64,000 bases of DNA. Origin: Owenia fusiformis (lineage: Eukaryota; Annelida; Polychaeta; Sabellida; Oweniidae). Shown one piece after another: positions 22,321 through 35,400 of the stretch. The position numbers and the translations under genes were made by a program. How positions within the stretch are numbered: position 1 is the first letter of the stretch; the number at the start of each line of letters is the position of its first letter. The DNA lies in NCBI GenBank assembly GCA_903813345.2, contig CAIIXF020000001.1, positions 2,048,001 to 2,112,000 of the forward strand, read 5' to 3'. The notes beneath the pieces are model-generated. The model made no database searches, was not told the origin of the DNA, and saw only the letters and a list, made by a program, of their open reading frames with translations.

Positions 22321-24985
22321 TAGCTTCCTTTACACTCGTTTGACCCCATTTATTAGAAACGTTCATATTAATCCATGCCTTTGCTTCCTTTACACTTGTT
22401 TGACCCCATTTGTTAGAAACGTTCATATTAATCTATGCCTTTGCTTCCTTTACACTCGTTTGACCCCATTTGTTAGAAACGTTCATATTAATCCATGCCT
22501 TTGCTTCCTTTACACTTGTTTGACCCCATTTGTTAGAAACGTTCATATTAATCCATGCCTTTGCTTCCTTTACACTTGTTTGACCCCATTTATTAGAAAC
22601 GTTCATATTAATCTATGCCTTTGCTTCCTTTACACTTGTTTGACCCCATTTGTTAGAAACGTTCATATTAATCCATGACTTTGCTTCCTTTACACTTGTT
22701 TGACCCCATTTGTTATAAACGTTCATATTAATCTATGCCTTTGCTTCCTTTACATTTGTATGACCCCATTTATTAGAAACGTTCATATTAATCCATGCCT
22801 TTGCTTCCTTTACACTTGTTTGACCCCATTTGTTAGAAACGTTCATATTAATCTATGCCTTTGCTTCCTTTACATTTGTATGACCCCATTTGTTAGAAAC
22901 GTTCATATTAATCCATGCCTTTGCTTCCTTTACACTCGTTTGACCCCATTTGTTAGAAACGTTCATATTAATCTATGCCTTTGCTTCCTTTACACTTGTT
23001 TGACCCCATTTGTTAGAAACGTTCATATTAATCTATGCCTTTGCTTCCTTTACACTTGTTTGACCCCATTTATTAGAAACGTTCATATTAATCCATGCCT
23101 TTGCTTCCTTTACACTTGTTTGACCCCATTTGTTAGAAACGTTCATATTAATCCATGACTTTGCTTCCTTTACACTTGTTTGACCCCATTTGTTAGAAAC
23201 GTTCATATTAATCTATGCCTTTGCTTCCTTTACACTTGTTTGACCCCATTTGTTAGAAACGTTCATATTAATCCATGACTTTGCTTCCTTTACACTTGTT
23301 TGACCCCATTTGTTAGAAACATTCATATTAATCTATGCCTTTGCTTCCTTTACACTTGTTTGACCCCATTTGTTAGAAACGTTCATATTAATCTATGCCT
23401 TTGCTTCCTTTACACTTGTTTGACCCCATTTGTTAGAAACGTTCATATTAATCTATGCCTTTGCTTCCTTTACACTTGTTTGACCCCATTTGTTAGAAAC
23501 GTTCATATTAATCCATGACTTTGCTTCCTTTACACTTGTTTGACCCCATTTGTTAGAAACGTTCATTGTTAGAAACGTTCATATTAATCCATGACTTTGC
23601 TTCCTTTACACTTGTTTGACCCCATTTGTTAGAAACGTTCATATTAATCCATGACTTTGCTTCCTTTACACTTGTTTGACCCCATTTGTTAGAAACGTTC
23701 ATATTAATCCATGACTTTGCTTCCTTTACACTTGTTTGACCCCATTTGTTAGAAACGTTCATATTAATCTATGCCTTTGCTTCCTTTACATTTGTATGAC
23801 CCCATTTATTAGAAACGTTCATATTAATCCATGCCTTTGCTTCCTTTACACTTGTTTGACCCCATTTGTTAGAAATGTTCATATTAATCCATGCCTTTGC
23901 TTCCTTTACACTTGTTTGACCCCATTTGTTAGAAACGTTCATATTAATCTATGCCTTTGCTTCCTTTACATTTGTATGACCCCATTTGTTAGAAACGTTC
24001 ATATTAATCTATGCCTTTGCTTCCTTTACACTTGTTTGACCCCATTTGTTAGAAACGTTCATATTAATCCATGCCTTTGCTTCCTTTACACTTGTTTGAC
24101 CCCATTTGTTAGAAACGTTCATATTAATCCATGCCTTTGCTTCCTTTACACTTGTTTGACCCCATTTATTAGAAACGTTCATATTAATCCATGACTTTGC
24201 TTCCTTTACACTTGTTTGACCCCATTTGTTAGAAACGTTCATATTAATCCATGCCTTTGCTTCCTTTACACTTGTTTGACCCCATTTGTTAGAAACGTTC
24301 ATATTAATCTATGCTTTTGCTTCCTTTACACTCGTTTGACCCCATTTGTTAGAAACGTTCATATTAATCTATGCCTTTGCTTCCTTTACACTCGTTTGAC
24401 CCCATTTGTTAGAAACGTTCATATTAATCTATGCCTTTGCTTCCTTTACACTCGTTTGACCCCATTTGTTAGAAACGTTCATATTAATCTATGCCTTTGC
24501 TTCCTTTACACTCGTTTGACCCCATTTGTTAGAAACGTTCATATTAATCTATGCCTTTGCTTCCTTTACACTTGTTTGACCCCATTTGTTAGAAACGTTC
24601 ATATTAATCTATGCCTTTGCTTCCTTTACACTTGTTTGACCCCATTTGTTAGAAACGTTCATATTAATCTATGCCTTTGCTTCCTTTACACTTGTTTGAC
24701 CCCATTTATTAGAAACGTTCATATTAATCCATGACTTTGCTTCCTTTACACTTGTTTGACCCCATTTGTTAGAAACGTTCATATTAATCTATGCCTTTGC
24801 TTCCTTTACACTCGTTTGACCCCATTTGTTAGAAACGTTCATATTAATCTATGCCTTTGCTTCCTTTACACTCGTTTGACCCCATTTGTTAGAAACGTTC
24901 ATATTAATCCATGCCTTTGCTTCCTTTTCACTTGTTTGACCCCATTGTTAGAAACGTTCATATTAATCAATGCCTTTGCCATTGG
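22321..24985. repeat. 60-bp satellite array, about 44 copies
   Basis: The unit runs TTGCTTCCTTTACACTTGTT - TGACCCCATTTGTTAGAAAC - GTTCATATTAATCCATGCCT. Copies are nearly identical and differ at a handful of recurring positions (CTCG/CTTG/TTTGTA, TATT/TGTT, CCA/CTA, GCC/GAC), and blocks of variant order are themselves repeated. An extra 16 bases at about 23565-23580 shift the register once. Because 60 is a multiple of three, long open frames exist on both strands; they are not genes. The array follows a TGTCACC element directly. Confidence 0.98.
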
Positions 24986-25646
24986 TATAGCCAGACACAT
25001 GGTTGGCCTAAATATTAATTCAGATAATTTTTCACTTGGAACTTTGAATTTGAGGTTCTATGATTGCATTTTCCCGTCCTTAATGGTTTGCCTCATCTGT
25101 TCCAAGATCTGGCTTAACGCCTCTGAAACTTTAAAACGATTCAACCAAGTACAAGAGTGATGCAAGTAATGTATAAAGAAGGGTGTTAAATATTGGGGAT
25201 AGCCTATATTTTAATATTATACAGTCCTGGGGCAAGCCATTCATTCAAATATCTTGTATTGCCCAAACTCAAAATCTTTTATCTGATATAGATACAATGT
25301 ATCGTTTGTGATATCAACAAAAGAATTATGTAATAGATTCATATATGATATTACAGACACACTTAATAGATTAGAAACAAATAATGAAATAATGAAGAAC
25401 AGAACTCAACTTTATTAAATATTCATATGCACTGTGTCAGGTTGGAACTACTGTAAACTGGGTTGGTTTGGCGCTGTTTGATTTAGTGCTTTCATATTAT
25501 GAAAATTGGCAAATATTAGATTTCTTGTATTTCTTGTTAAAGTACCATGGAATAATCTGGAATTAAATTTTGAATGTGAATTTAATCAATATAAACTAGA
25601 AATAGCAAGGAAAGGCTTAAAATTCTGTCAAATCAAAAATTACCAA
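24986..25646. other. Intergenic, no feature seen
   Basis: AT-rich sequence between the satellite and the CGCGAA inverted-repeat element. A short open frame continues out of the satellite to about 25160 but has no recognisable protein features. Confidence 0.4.
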
Positions 25647-26083
25647 TACTGTACGCCCGGTATTATTCGCGAGCTTTAATTTCGCGAATTTTGCGAAAAC
25701 ACGGTTTCGCGGCTATTAAATTTCGCGAATTTCACAAGTTTGAAATTCATTATTCTCGGAATTCTCAAGCTAAATTACTAGTCTGCTAGTAGATGTACAG
25801 TAATTGCACTTACCTGATGTCATAGTTGGATCAGATTTACAATAACTGGGATCTTTATCATCGGCAAGCTGCATATCAACTTCTATTATCGCATCGTTAA
25901 TTTCGGTCTTATTTTAAAACGAAAAAGCAGTTTGAATTCGTATTTTGTATTACTAGTAGTTATTCGAATTTTGTACTCACAACATTTAATTGGCAATTTC
26001 GCGACGATAATTTTTCGCGATTTTAACACCATCGCGAAAAGCGCGAAAGTTAATCGCACGCGAATAATACCGGGCGTACAGTA
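25647..26083. mobile_element. 437-bp MITE with perfect 25-bp inverted ends, CGCGAA-rich
   Basis: The first and last 25 bases are exact reverse complements, beginning TACTGTACGCCCGGTATT. Both subterminal regions are full of TTCGCGAA-like palindromes. The centre is AT-rich and non-coding. A degraded relative lies at 32036-32440. Confidence 0.85.
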
Positions 26084-26276
26084 TGTCAAATATAATTCAA
26101 AATTTGATCAATTATTAATGGTTTTTATGTTAACTACATTAGCATGATTGGTCAGTGTCCAATATTGAGCACCTCATATGTGTATCACCATTTGTTGGGA
26201 GAACATCAGAATTCATCCAGTAATTCAAGGTACATGAGCTGTGTATATTTTAAGAAATACAATACCAAATTAAAAG

Positions 26277-28537
26277 ATGGATAATTTAGCGACATTTACT
26301 TTATTTTTTCTTCAAATCTTATTGAAGTATGTTCAATGTGACCAGTTGACTCTGGGATATTTTTCTCCACAAATGATCAATATGAAGCTGGATGATATCC
26401 CTGATGCAACGATAGAGAACACTGGCAACTTGGAGTGTCTGCAAATGTGTGTCCGAGCCAAGACATGTAAGGCTTTTAATTACCATGGTGATTCCTCAAA
26501 ATGTCAATTATTTGACAAGGTGGCTTGCACAAAAATTTACACATCAACTGGATGGAGATTCAGTCGGATCAAACCAGGTAAGGTTCTTTTGTTGCTGTTG
26601 CATTGAATTTTGATGTCACAGCCAAAACGAGGTGATATTTTGTTAAAGGCAAGTTTTTGTGATAATATGGTGGTTGGCATTGAGTGGTTGGCATTGGGTG
26701 GTTGGCATCTGTTACAAATTGTTAGACTTATTTTTAACCATTTGCAATAATGTACCAGTTAGTGAGGTTTTTTCTATGGCTTGTTCTCTTTATGTTTATG
26801 ATAATCTTAAAATGCAACCAGTTCAATATGAACTACATGGGCAGTTTATCTTGCCACCTATACTATAATGCAATCTATACTCACGCACATATGATTTTAT
26901 GGCATATTTATGAACTTAGCTGAGATCTGATCAACATCTGTAAAAAATCATCAACTGGCCACTTTGTTGGAAGTGAATTTTTCTTATTGGGTACATTTTG
27001 ATAGAAGATCTTCTGACATCATGACACATTTTGCATGAAATAAAATTACAGTAAACCTGTATATCCGAACACCTCTCTTATCCAAACACCTCTCTTATCC
27101 AAATACCTCTCTTATCCGAACACTTTTCAATGAGAATACTTTCTTGGTCCTAAATTTGTTTCCCATTGACTCGCCTATTAAGAAAAACTTTTGGCCGGTC
27201 ATAGACTCCTAGTGGTGTTTGGATGTGACAGGTTTTACTGTAATACCAAAAATGCTAGTGAGCAGTGATGTGAATATTACCCCATATTACATGATTAGGA
27301 GTGTCTAAGCATTTTGATTGGTCAATTGTGATGATGTATATTCTGTATCACATGACACGTGACTAATTTTCATGTGATACGGTGGGCTGTATCACTACAG
27401 AGTCAATAGCAACAATGTGACGTCACTGGTTATATCACTTCCTAGCTAAGGAAAACAATATGGTGTCATACTATTTCACAAAAAAGTACAAATACAACGG
27501 TATAACATCATATTGTTTCAAAGTTAAATCAAAAATTATAATAGTTACCGAGAGTACAGTGAAAGAGTGAAAGAGTACAGGGTACTGAACACAATCCATA
27601 ACTGACCAAATCAAAATGCTTCAAAATTCCTAGACATGACTCTGTGATAAAATCGTCATCACACGTTTCAGCTTATGAGATACAGGAAATATTCCAACCG
27701 GGTAACAATGTATCACCACTCAAGCTTCGCTTTCGTGGATGATACAATATTACCTTTCGTGGAATATTTCCTGTATCACATGCTGGAATGTGTGGTAACT
27801 GATAATAACCTATTACATCGAGTCATCTACATGACAAACTTTATTTCTTATTTTAGACCGCGAAACAATACTTTATAATGGCAATATCGCATTGAGTAAA
27901 ACTACATATCAATCCTCTAAAGTAAGTAATAAGCTTGGGCCAGAACGAGTGGTGGATGGAAATCCCAATTCCTATTCTGGTACTGACTTTGGAGAATCAA
28001 GCTCATGGTGGATTGTCGACCTGGGAGACACATATAAACTTTTCCAGATCATCATCAGTATAAGTAAGATCCATTTGAGATTTAATTTGGCAGGATTCCA
28101 GTATTTGGAAAAACTACATTTTGTTATTTCTAGAGATTCATTAGTGATTGAAGTGTATTTTTTAATATATGTATTGCAATCTTGTATTTTGGTTGGTAAC
28201 AACATTTTTTGAGTTTGTTGAAGATTTTAATTGTAATATGGCAAATAAATGATTCACATTCAATGTTTACTTTAAAGGGAGACCAGGGGCTGAATCAAAT
28301 TATTACAACTATTCCGTAGACGTGGCCTGTGAGTTTGATGGAGTGAAGCCAGACAACACAATCTGGAAATCACGATTTCTATTTGATGATATTCTACAAG
28401 AAATCCCTAGGACCTTTCCATTTTCAGACTCCTCCGTGGGAAGATTCATTAAGATCACTAAAAATGGTGAAAGGCTTAAAATGTATGAAGTTGAAGTATA
28501 TGTTGAGAATGAAGACTGTGGATGTGAACCAGTCTAA
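26277..28537 (+). CDS. Secreted PAN/apple plus fucolectin-type (F5/8C) lectin
   Basis: Three exons join in phase: 26277-26577, 27857-28063 and 28278-28537 (TAA), giving 255 residues. Residues 1-21 (MDNLATFTLFFLQILLKYVQC) form a signal peptide. Exon 1 then encodes a PAN/apple-like module with paired Cys (CLQMCVRAKTCKAFNYHG, CQLF, ACTKI). Exons 2 and 3 encode a discoidin-type fold of the fucolectin/tachylectin-4/pentraxin type: NIALSKTTYQSS, RVVDGNPNSYSG, SSWWIVDLGDTYKL, GRFIKITKNGERLKMYEVEVY. Such proteins are secreted and bind sugars, often fucose, on foreign cells or matrix. Ligand and role here are inferred from the family only. Intron 1 holds a TGTCACC element and a pogo-like MITE. The gene is convergent with WASHC2. 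Confidence 0.85.
26612..26805 (+). mobile_element. TGTCACC hairpin element, diverged copy B
   Basis: GATGTCACAGCCAAAACGAGGTGATATTTTG is the decayed hairpin head. GGCATCTGTTACAAATTG, ACCATTTGCAATAATGTACC and GGCTTGTTCTCTTTATG follow in the family order. It lies in intron 1 of the PAN/fucolectin gene and has no tandem array. Confidence 0.5.
27049..27240. mobile_element. 192-bp pogo-like MITE
   Basis: The element starts CAGTAAACCTGTATATCCGA and ends GATGTGACAGGTTTTACTG, with TA on both sides. It carries three tandem copies of a CACCTCTCTTATCC motif near the left end. TA duplication with CAGTAAAACC ends is the usual form of pogo/Tigger-derived MITEs. Confidence 0.8.
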
Positions 28538-28643
28538 ACATAAGGATTCATAATAAGGTGGGCTGACTGGATAACACTTGGACCTAGTCATTGGGCAAAA
28601 TTTCATTTTCAGGTGGTTTCTAAAGGTCTAATGGCGAGGCAAG

Positions 28644-28762
28644 AGGGAGTTTAAGCTTGCAATGTTTTTCACAAACTAAACGTGAACGGAAAATATTTTA
28701 GCGATGCATTCGTCATACGTATAGGTTGGCGTTTTGATTTTATATGCAAGCTTAAACTCCCT
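28644..28762. mobile_element. 119-bp MITE with 18-bp perfect inverted ends
   Basis: AGGGAGTTTAAGCTTGCA at 28644 is mirrored exactly by TGCAAGCTTAAACTCCCT ending at 28762. It sits about 110 bp after the stop codon of the PAN/fucolectin gene. Confidence 0.7.
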
Positions 28763-28789
28763 AATATGTGAATAAGTGAGTGAGAAGTA

Positions 28790-28857
28790 CAGGGTGTCTC
28801 TGAACACTTTACACAGATTTTGTGTTGTAATTTTAAACAGACTCTATGGACAACCTG
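28790..28857. mobile_element. About 67-bp MITE with ACAGGGTGTC / CAACCTGTA ends, copy 2
   Basis: It reads from CAGGGTGTCTCTGAACAC to ATGGACAACCTG, flanked by TA. It shares most of its length with 20949-21016. Confidence 0.65.
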
Positions 28858-29449
28858 TATATGTGATGGAAACAATATACAGGCAACATTTCATTACATG
28901 TATATTCAAAATTATTTATTCAATATCTTATATATTGATATACAGTATTGTAAGTCATAATTCGGGAAAGCCTGTAAGATTTACATAAATGTTATAACAT
29001 ACATGTACTATTGTACTTAATAAGTAGTCACTGTGTTATGTTAGAATACAATACAAAACAATGTGTGTAAATCAGCTAATGTGTATCGATCATTAAAAAA
29101 TCACAAATTTTTAGCATGGTGAGAGACACATTCCACATACATAGACAAACTATATATATACATGTATGTGCATAAATAAAGTGTGATGTAAATGAATTGA
29201 TAAAATTAGACTCCATGGTAACCATCTCCATACAGTTAGGCAACGATGTGTTTCACCATGAATCAATTCAACATGGAAGTACAGAATACACCAACATTTG
29301 AAATAGGATCAATTAAAAGTTTAAACATTTTTTCGCAAACTAAAATGCACAAGTCTCATTCAACATATAATTACATGGAATGCTTATTTAAGTATGAGGA
29401 ATATACTGAATGAAGCTATAGAGGAAAGGAATAGTGTCAGTGGAACACA

Positions 29450-32400
29450 TCACTGCCCCATTGCATTGAGTGGGTCATCAAATATACTAGGAGCATCATT
29501 GTTCATAATGTCTTTGTCTTTCACCGTCTTCTTCTTTGTTTTCTTTGTCTTTGTTTTTGTAGAACTTGCTGCACTTGCAAATATATCATCCACTGAAAAA
29601 ACAGTGAATATTTTGTATTTTCACATTTCAGGTAAGTTCACCATAAAAATTTATTATTCCAAAATGATTTAAATGAAATCAAGATCATACAGACCAGACT
29701 GGGATATACCCTACTGATATGTACTAGTTTAGTTTTTTATCCTTTTTATAAAAGGTTGAACATATTACTTTTGAAACAGAATGGTAAATCTAGCAAGCAT
29801 TGTGAAGGTCATATATAAAATCAGATCAGATATAGATATAAACTTGTTAAAATGGTTTGAAAAAATTGGTCCAATTCAAAGCAAATAAAAATTTGTGATT
29901 TATAACATCTCCATTATTTTACCATATCAAACTACATGTAAATATTCATCTCAACTTCATTCAGTTTCAGACTTTACCATTATGATTGGTTCATGAAACA
30001 AAATGACGGAAATATACCACCTTGAAACTAAAAACCAAAATCTACTTTAATATTACTGTATTACCTGTATCATCAATTGCCGGTTTATCAGTTGCGACAG
30101 TCTTTTTCTTTTTCTTCTTCTCTTTTGGCTTTATGGTAGGAATGTCAGCGAATATGTCTGTGTCGTCTTGGAATAAATCTTCATCTTTTGTGACTGGGTT
30201 TGTTTTCTTTTTCTTCTCCATGGTTGGGGTAGAGTCAAATATATCATCATTCTGAAATAATGTGCAGTAAATTTATGCATTGCTTCAAATGAATCCTGGT
30301 ATACATTATGTAGTTGTATTCACTGATAGACTGGACATCTGAATATGAGAAAACTAAAAAAACAGCAACTCCCGGAGTAGCAAATCCCAATGAACAAAAT
30401 ATATTTTATCAAATTACTCTTTTTAAATATTTCGTGATATAAATAACCATGAAGTAGAAGAGTAGTATTGTTTCCCTTTGGTAAACAAAAATGACACCAT
30501 ATATCACAAATTCCTTCTCTAGCAGAGGTCCTATGCCTGAAGCCTAACAATTTTGAACCAAATCTGATAACTGGTATTTGAGATATCAGATATCATATCA
30601 AGGGTGTCCTCTTAAAAAAGGTGGCCATTTTAAATGTAAAAGTCAGTTTGAAAATTCCTTCTTAAGCAGAGGTCTCATTCATGTAAGACATTAGCCTATA
30701 AAATTTGGACATATCCTATACCGGTATCTCAGATATCAAAAATTACATTTTTCATGGAAATGGTGAAATGTTGACTGTCAACAATGAATATTAACCCTTA
30801 AACGGTGTTATGCCATCAATGTTTTTTACATTTTATTTATTGCATAAAAATGCAGAAATTAAAAATGATGAGAAGTAGAAAGATACATTTGCGAAGATGC
30901 ATAGCAAACAGTTCAATAATTTAGATGAGCAATAAATACTTACAATGGGTTTTACAAATGATATGTACATATGGAGACGAGAAGGAAAATACATTCAAAC
31001 AATGTATTCTAATAAATCACCTCGTATATAAATATTATGAAACAAAATCGATAGATTAAAGAACATCATCTTTGCAGGACTTCACTGCATTTGACCGAAG
31101 AGAGGCGAGTGAATGAAGATGAAAAAGCATACTGTTAAAGGCATACTCTACAAATTGTTAATCTGTACATTTTTGTCCCCATGATAAATGAGGGGTGATA
31201 ATAATTCTCTAAACTCAGATTTTGTTTTTCAATATTCTTAATTGAAATTTTCAAAGTATGTCCAATTAATGGACCAAAATATTCAGTATTGTGTCAATAT
31301 TTTATTGGAAATCATTGCCATAGTAACCAACAAAAATCAAGGAACATGGGGCAAATAAAAAACTTGTGAGGAAGGCCCTATAATAACTTATCTCTTAAGC
31401 TATCATCCGCATTAAAATGTTAAACTATATATGCTGTTAAGTGTTATCTAACAATGGTCATTGAATAGTGTGATGTCACATTTCCTTGTTCTCAATCGAT
31501 AAGGAGCTCCGGGAGGTAAAGCACATCTTTATATCATCACAGTGTAATTGCAAGTATCTGCTTGATGTTAAGCGATTTAATTAATGAGGCATGTAAAGTT
31601 AAAATTTATGTTTTTGGTTCCGAGCAAATTAACTTTAACTGAACACTGTCAACATCTAATCAACACACCTCTTGCTAGAATCATGTATCTGAAAGTATTG
31701 TTAGTAGTATTCCTCATTGGACATGTTCATTCACAGAGAAAAGCTAAGAAGATTGATGCATGCAAGAAAACGCATATTGACAACCTTGATACACGCTTGA
31801 GCACACAGATAAGGGATCTAAAATCTGAAACACAAAATTGCTGCACCACAAATGAAGAACAAATAAATGCAGTAAATGATAAAGTGGAAGAAGTAAATGA
31901 TAAAGTGAAAGAAGTAAATGATAAAGTAGAAGAAGTAAATGATAAAGTTGATGAGATGAAAGCTGATATTGCTCTTATAAAAGATCACTTGAAAAGAATA
32001 CAGATAGTAAAGTCAGGTAAATCTTAGATTCATTTAATTTCGCGAATTTTGAGAAAAACGATTAAGCTAATTTTAAATTCTCATTATTCTCTGAATCCTC
32101 ATGCTCTGTAATAAAAGTTACCTCATATACAGGAAGTGCCCCTACCTAATGTCATCTTTGTCAATGGCACGCTGCACCTTAACCTCTATTAGATGTCATT
32201 TTGGGGGTTTATTTGATCTTATAAGCCACTGTAACAGACATTGTTAATTAGAATGTCATTTATCGCCTGATAACAGTGGACAAACGTCTTATAAAACACG
32301 AAAGGCAATGGAGTCCCAGGTAATGAAAGATTTTGCAAATTCCCGGGGATTTAGTTGACAATTTCGCGAAGATTAATATTCGCGCTTTACCACAATTGCG

Positions 32401-35400
32401 AAAAGCACGAAACTAAATGGCACGCGAAAAATACAGTATCAGATCATCTGAGTGATAACTAGTTGACTTATAAATAGGTTTAAAGGGTTATGTAAAACTT
32501 CCCGTATAAAAACAATATGGCGGGTCCAAACGAGTATGCTGGAACCGCATATTTTTAGGAAATTAGGGGAGATTGGTGAATTCCAGTTTAAGATTAAACA
32601 ATCCATCAAAATCAAACTAATATCATCATAAAATTGATAGGTAATTCAAAATATCATTTTTTCCCATTAAACACAAATAGAAGATCCTAAAACTTCAACA
32701 ATAAAAGGTGAAATTGGTTTGTCAAAATAAAATTTCCCTTGTATAAATTCACACTACCTTACCAAGTGACAATGTTTAAAAGGGATACAGGGTACAGTTA
32801 AGTTGCAAATGGAGGATGTAGGTTTATTTCCATATTTCTGGACGTAAAATACATTTTACATTTATTCCTGGTGTTCTACCAGACACAAAATAGATTCATC
32901 AGGCAGTTTGTAAAATATTGTTAGCTAAAACCCCATATAGGCAAAGATAGAGAATAGTGGGCACAGTAAAGTAAAGATTGAAGGTAATACAAGATACATT
33001 TTAGTAAATTCATTAATGTACAGGGAGCGTGTAAGTTTCACTTTGAATATGTTACTTATTTTGACATTAATTAAGGAATAAACTGTTAACTGTTATTTAT
33101 ACTGCATGTCATTGTGTTAGATGTAGATACGTTTTCTAGTTTGTTATTCAACTGTATTTTAAGAAATTAATTGTTTTTATAAAATTTTAAGATGAATAAA
33201 AAGTGCCAGAAATGTGCTTTTTCTTTATTCAAATTCACTGTTACAGTGACCCATACTCACACATAGTTATTTCACCGTTTTTGGCAAGCATTTCCACATG
33301 GCATTTGATATATTCTAATGACGACCCTTGTAAGCATTCGTGCATCAATGTAATACAACGAAACATCCAATGTTATCAAAATGTGATGTGAAACTTTTTG
33401 TTTTAATTTCAAAATATTGATTTTTGAAGGAACTTTTGTTGGAAAAATCTTGAATATATTTAAAACTTAAATTTATAGGTCACACATATTTTTAATAAGC
33501 CATAATTCACACCAATACATAGCATTCATTATCACAGATTTTTATCGAAAATCTTTTAAAAATTGGTTGATAAATAAGCAAGAAATGAACTCATCCATGC
33601 ATAAAATTTTAGTTTTCATAGAAACCAATGGTACTGTTATATTCAAAACATAATATATTCTTTTCAACCTAGTTAGACAATCAAAATGGTTTATTTTGAA
33701 AGCTTAGAATATTTAGAAAAAAAATATATAGAGATTTTTTTTCATTTTTTAAGATTGTTGCACCCTAGGTGACATCATGATGATGTCACTTAGGATGATG
33801 ATGTCACTTTGGGTGCAGAATATTTTAATATGCTAAAACATTTAAGTGTAGTTTTTAATTATGGCTTCAAACATATAGCGTCCTCTAGGATAGTTTAGTT
33901 AGTGCTTTGTAGTTTAGATATGTAGTCTACCATAGTTCTGACTAATGTAATTATGTTATGATACTATATGTCAATAAAAAAGTTATATATCATAAGTGGC
34001 ACATTAGGTACGACATTTTATTATTGAAATAGTGTGTCCTTTGTTCAATCTTTGCAATGGTTTTAAAATGATAATGTGGTTTTCGCTGTATAGTGGAATA
34101 TTTGATGATTAAAAAATTTGAACTTTTTGGATACATGAGAAATAAAAACAAGGCATTAACATGACAAAATGTCACCACCTAGTTGCTCACAATATTATGA
34201 GTTCAAACTTAAGTCAGATTTGAATTTCTGAGAACTTGTAAAGTCAAATTTGAACTTCTGAAAAGATGTAGATGATTTTGAAAAAAAAATTTGGTCAATT
34301 TGAAGCAAGTTGAAAACAGACCTTTTTGACCTTTTTTGACCTTGAGAAGGTCATTAAAGGTCAAATCTAAAGTCAGATTTGAATTTCTGAGAACATGTAG
34401 ATGATTTTGAAAAAAAAATTTAGTCAATTTGAAGCAAGTTGAAAAAAGACCTTTTTGACCTTTTTTGACCTTGAGAAGGTCATTGAAGGTCAAATGTCAA
34501 ATCTAAAGTCAAATCTAAAGTCATATTTGAATTTCTGAGAACATGTAGATGATTTTGAAAAAAAATTTAGTCAATTTGAAGCAAGATGAAAAAATACCTT
34601 TTTGACCTTTTTGACATTGAGAAGGTCATTGAAGGTCAAATGTCAAATCTAAAGTCAGATTTGAGTTTCTGAGAACATGTAGATGATTTTGAAAAAAAAA
34701 TTTAGTCAATTTGAAGCAAGTTGAAAAAAGACCTTTTTGACCTTTTTTGACTTTGAGAAGGTCATTGAAGGTCAAATGTCAAATCTTAAGTCAGATTTGA
34801 ATTTCTGAGAACATGTAGATGATTTTGAAAAAAAATTTAGTCAATTTGAAGCAAGATGAAAAAAGACCTTTTTGACCTTTTTTGACTTTGAGAAGGTCAT
34901 TGAAGGTCAAATGTCAAATCTTAAGTCAAATCTAAAGTCAGATTTGAATTTCTGAGAACACGTAGATGATTTTGAAAATTTTTTTTAGTCAATTTGAAGC
35001 AAGTTGAAAACAGACCTTTTTGACCTTTTTTGACCTTGAGAAGGTCATTGAAGGTCAAATGTCAAATCTTAAGTCAAATCTTAAGTCAGATTTGAATTTC
35101 TGAGAACACGTAGATGATTTTGAAAAAAATTTTTAGTCAATTTGAAGCAAGTTGAAAACAGACCTTTTTGACCTTTTTTGACCTTGAGAAGGTCATTGAA
35201 GGTCAAATGTCAAATCTAAAGTCAGATTTGAAGGTCAAATGTCAAATGTAAAGTCAGATTTGAATTTCTGAGAACATGTAGATGATTTTGAAAAAAAATT
35301 TAGTCAATGTGAAGCAAGTTGAAAAAAGACCTTTTTGACCTTGAGAAGGTCATTGAAGGTCAAATGTCAAATCTAAAGTCAGATTTGAACTTCTGAGAAC

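Noticed and set aside
22321-24985. CRISPR-like regular array
   Set aside because: Units are contiguous 60-bp repeats without unique spacers, in an animal genome.
22244-25160. Long open frames on both strands of the 60-bp satellite
   Set aside because: The unit length is a multiple of three, so any stop-free frame stays open; there is no non-repetitive protein sequence.
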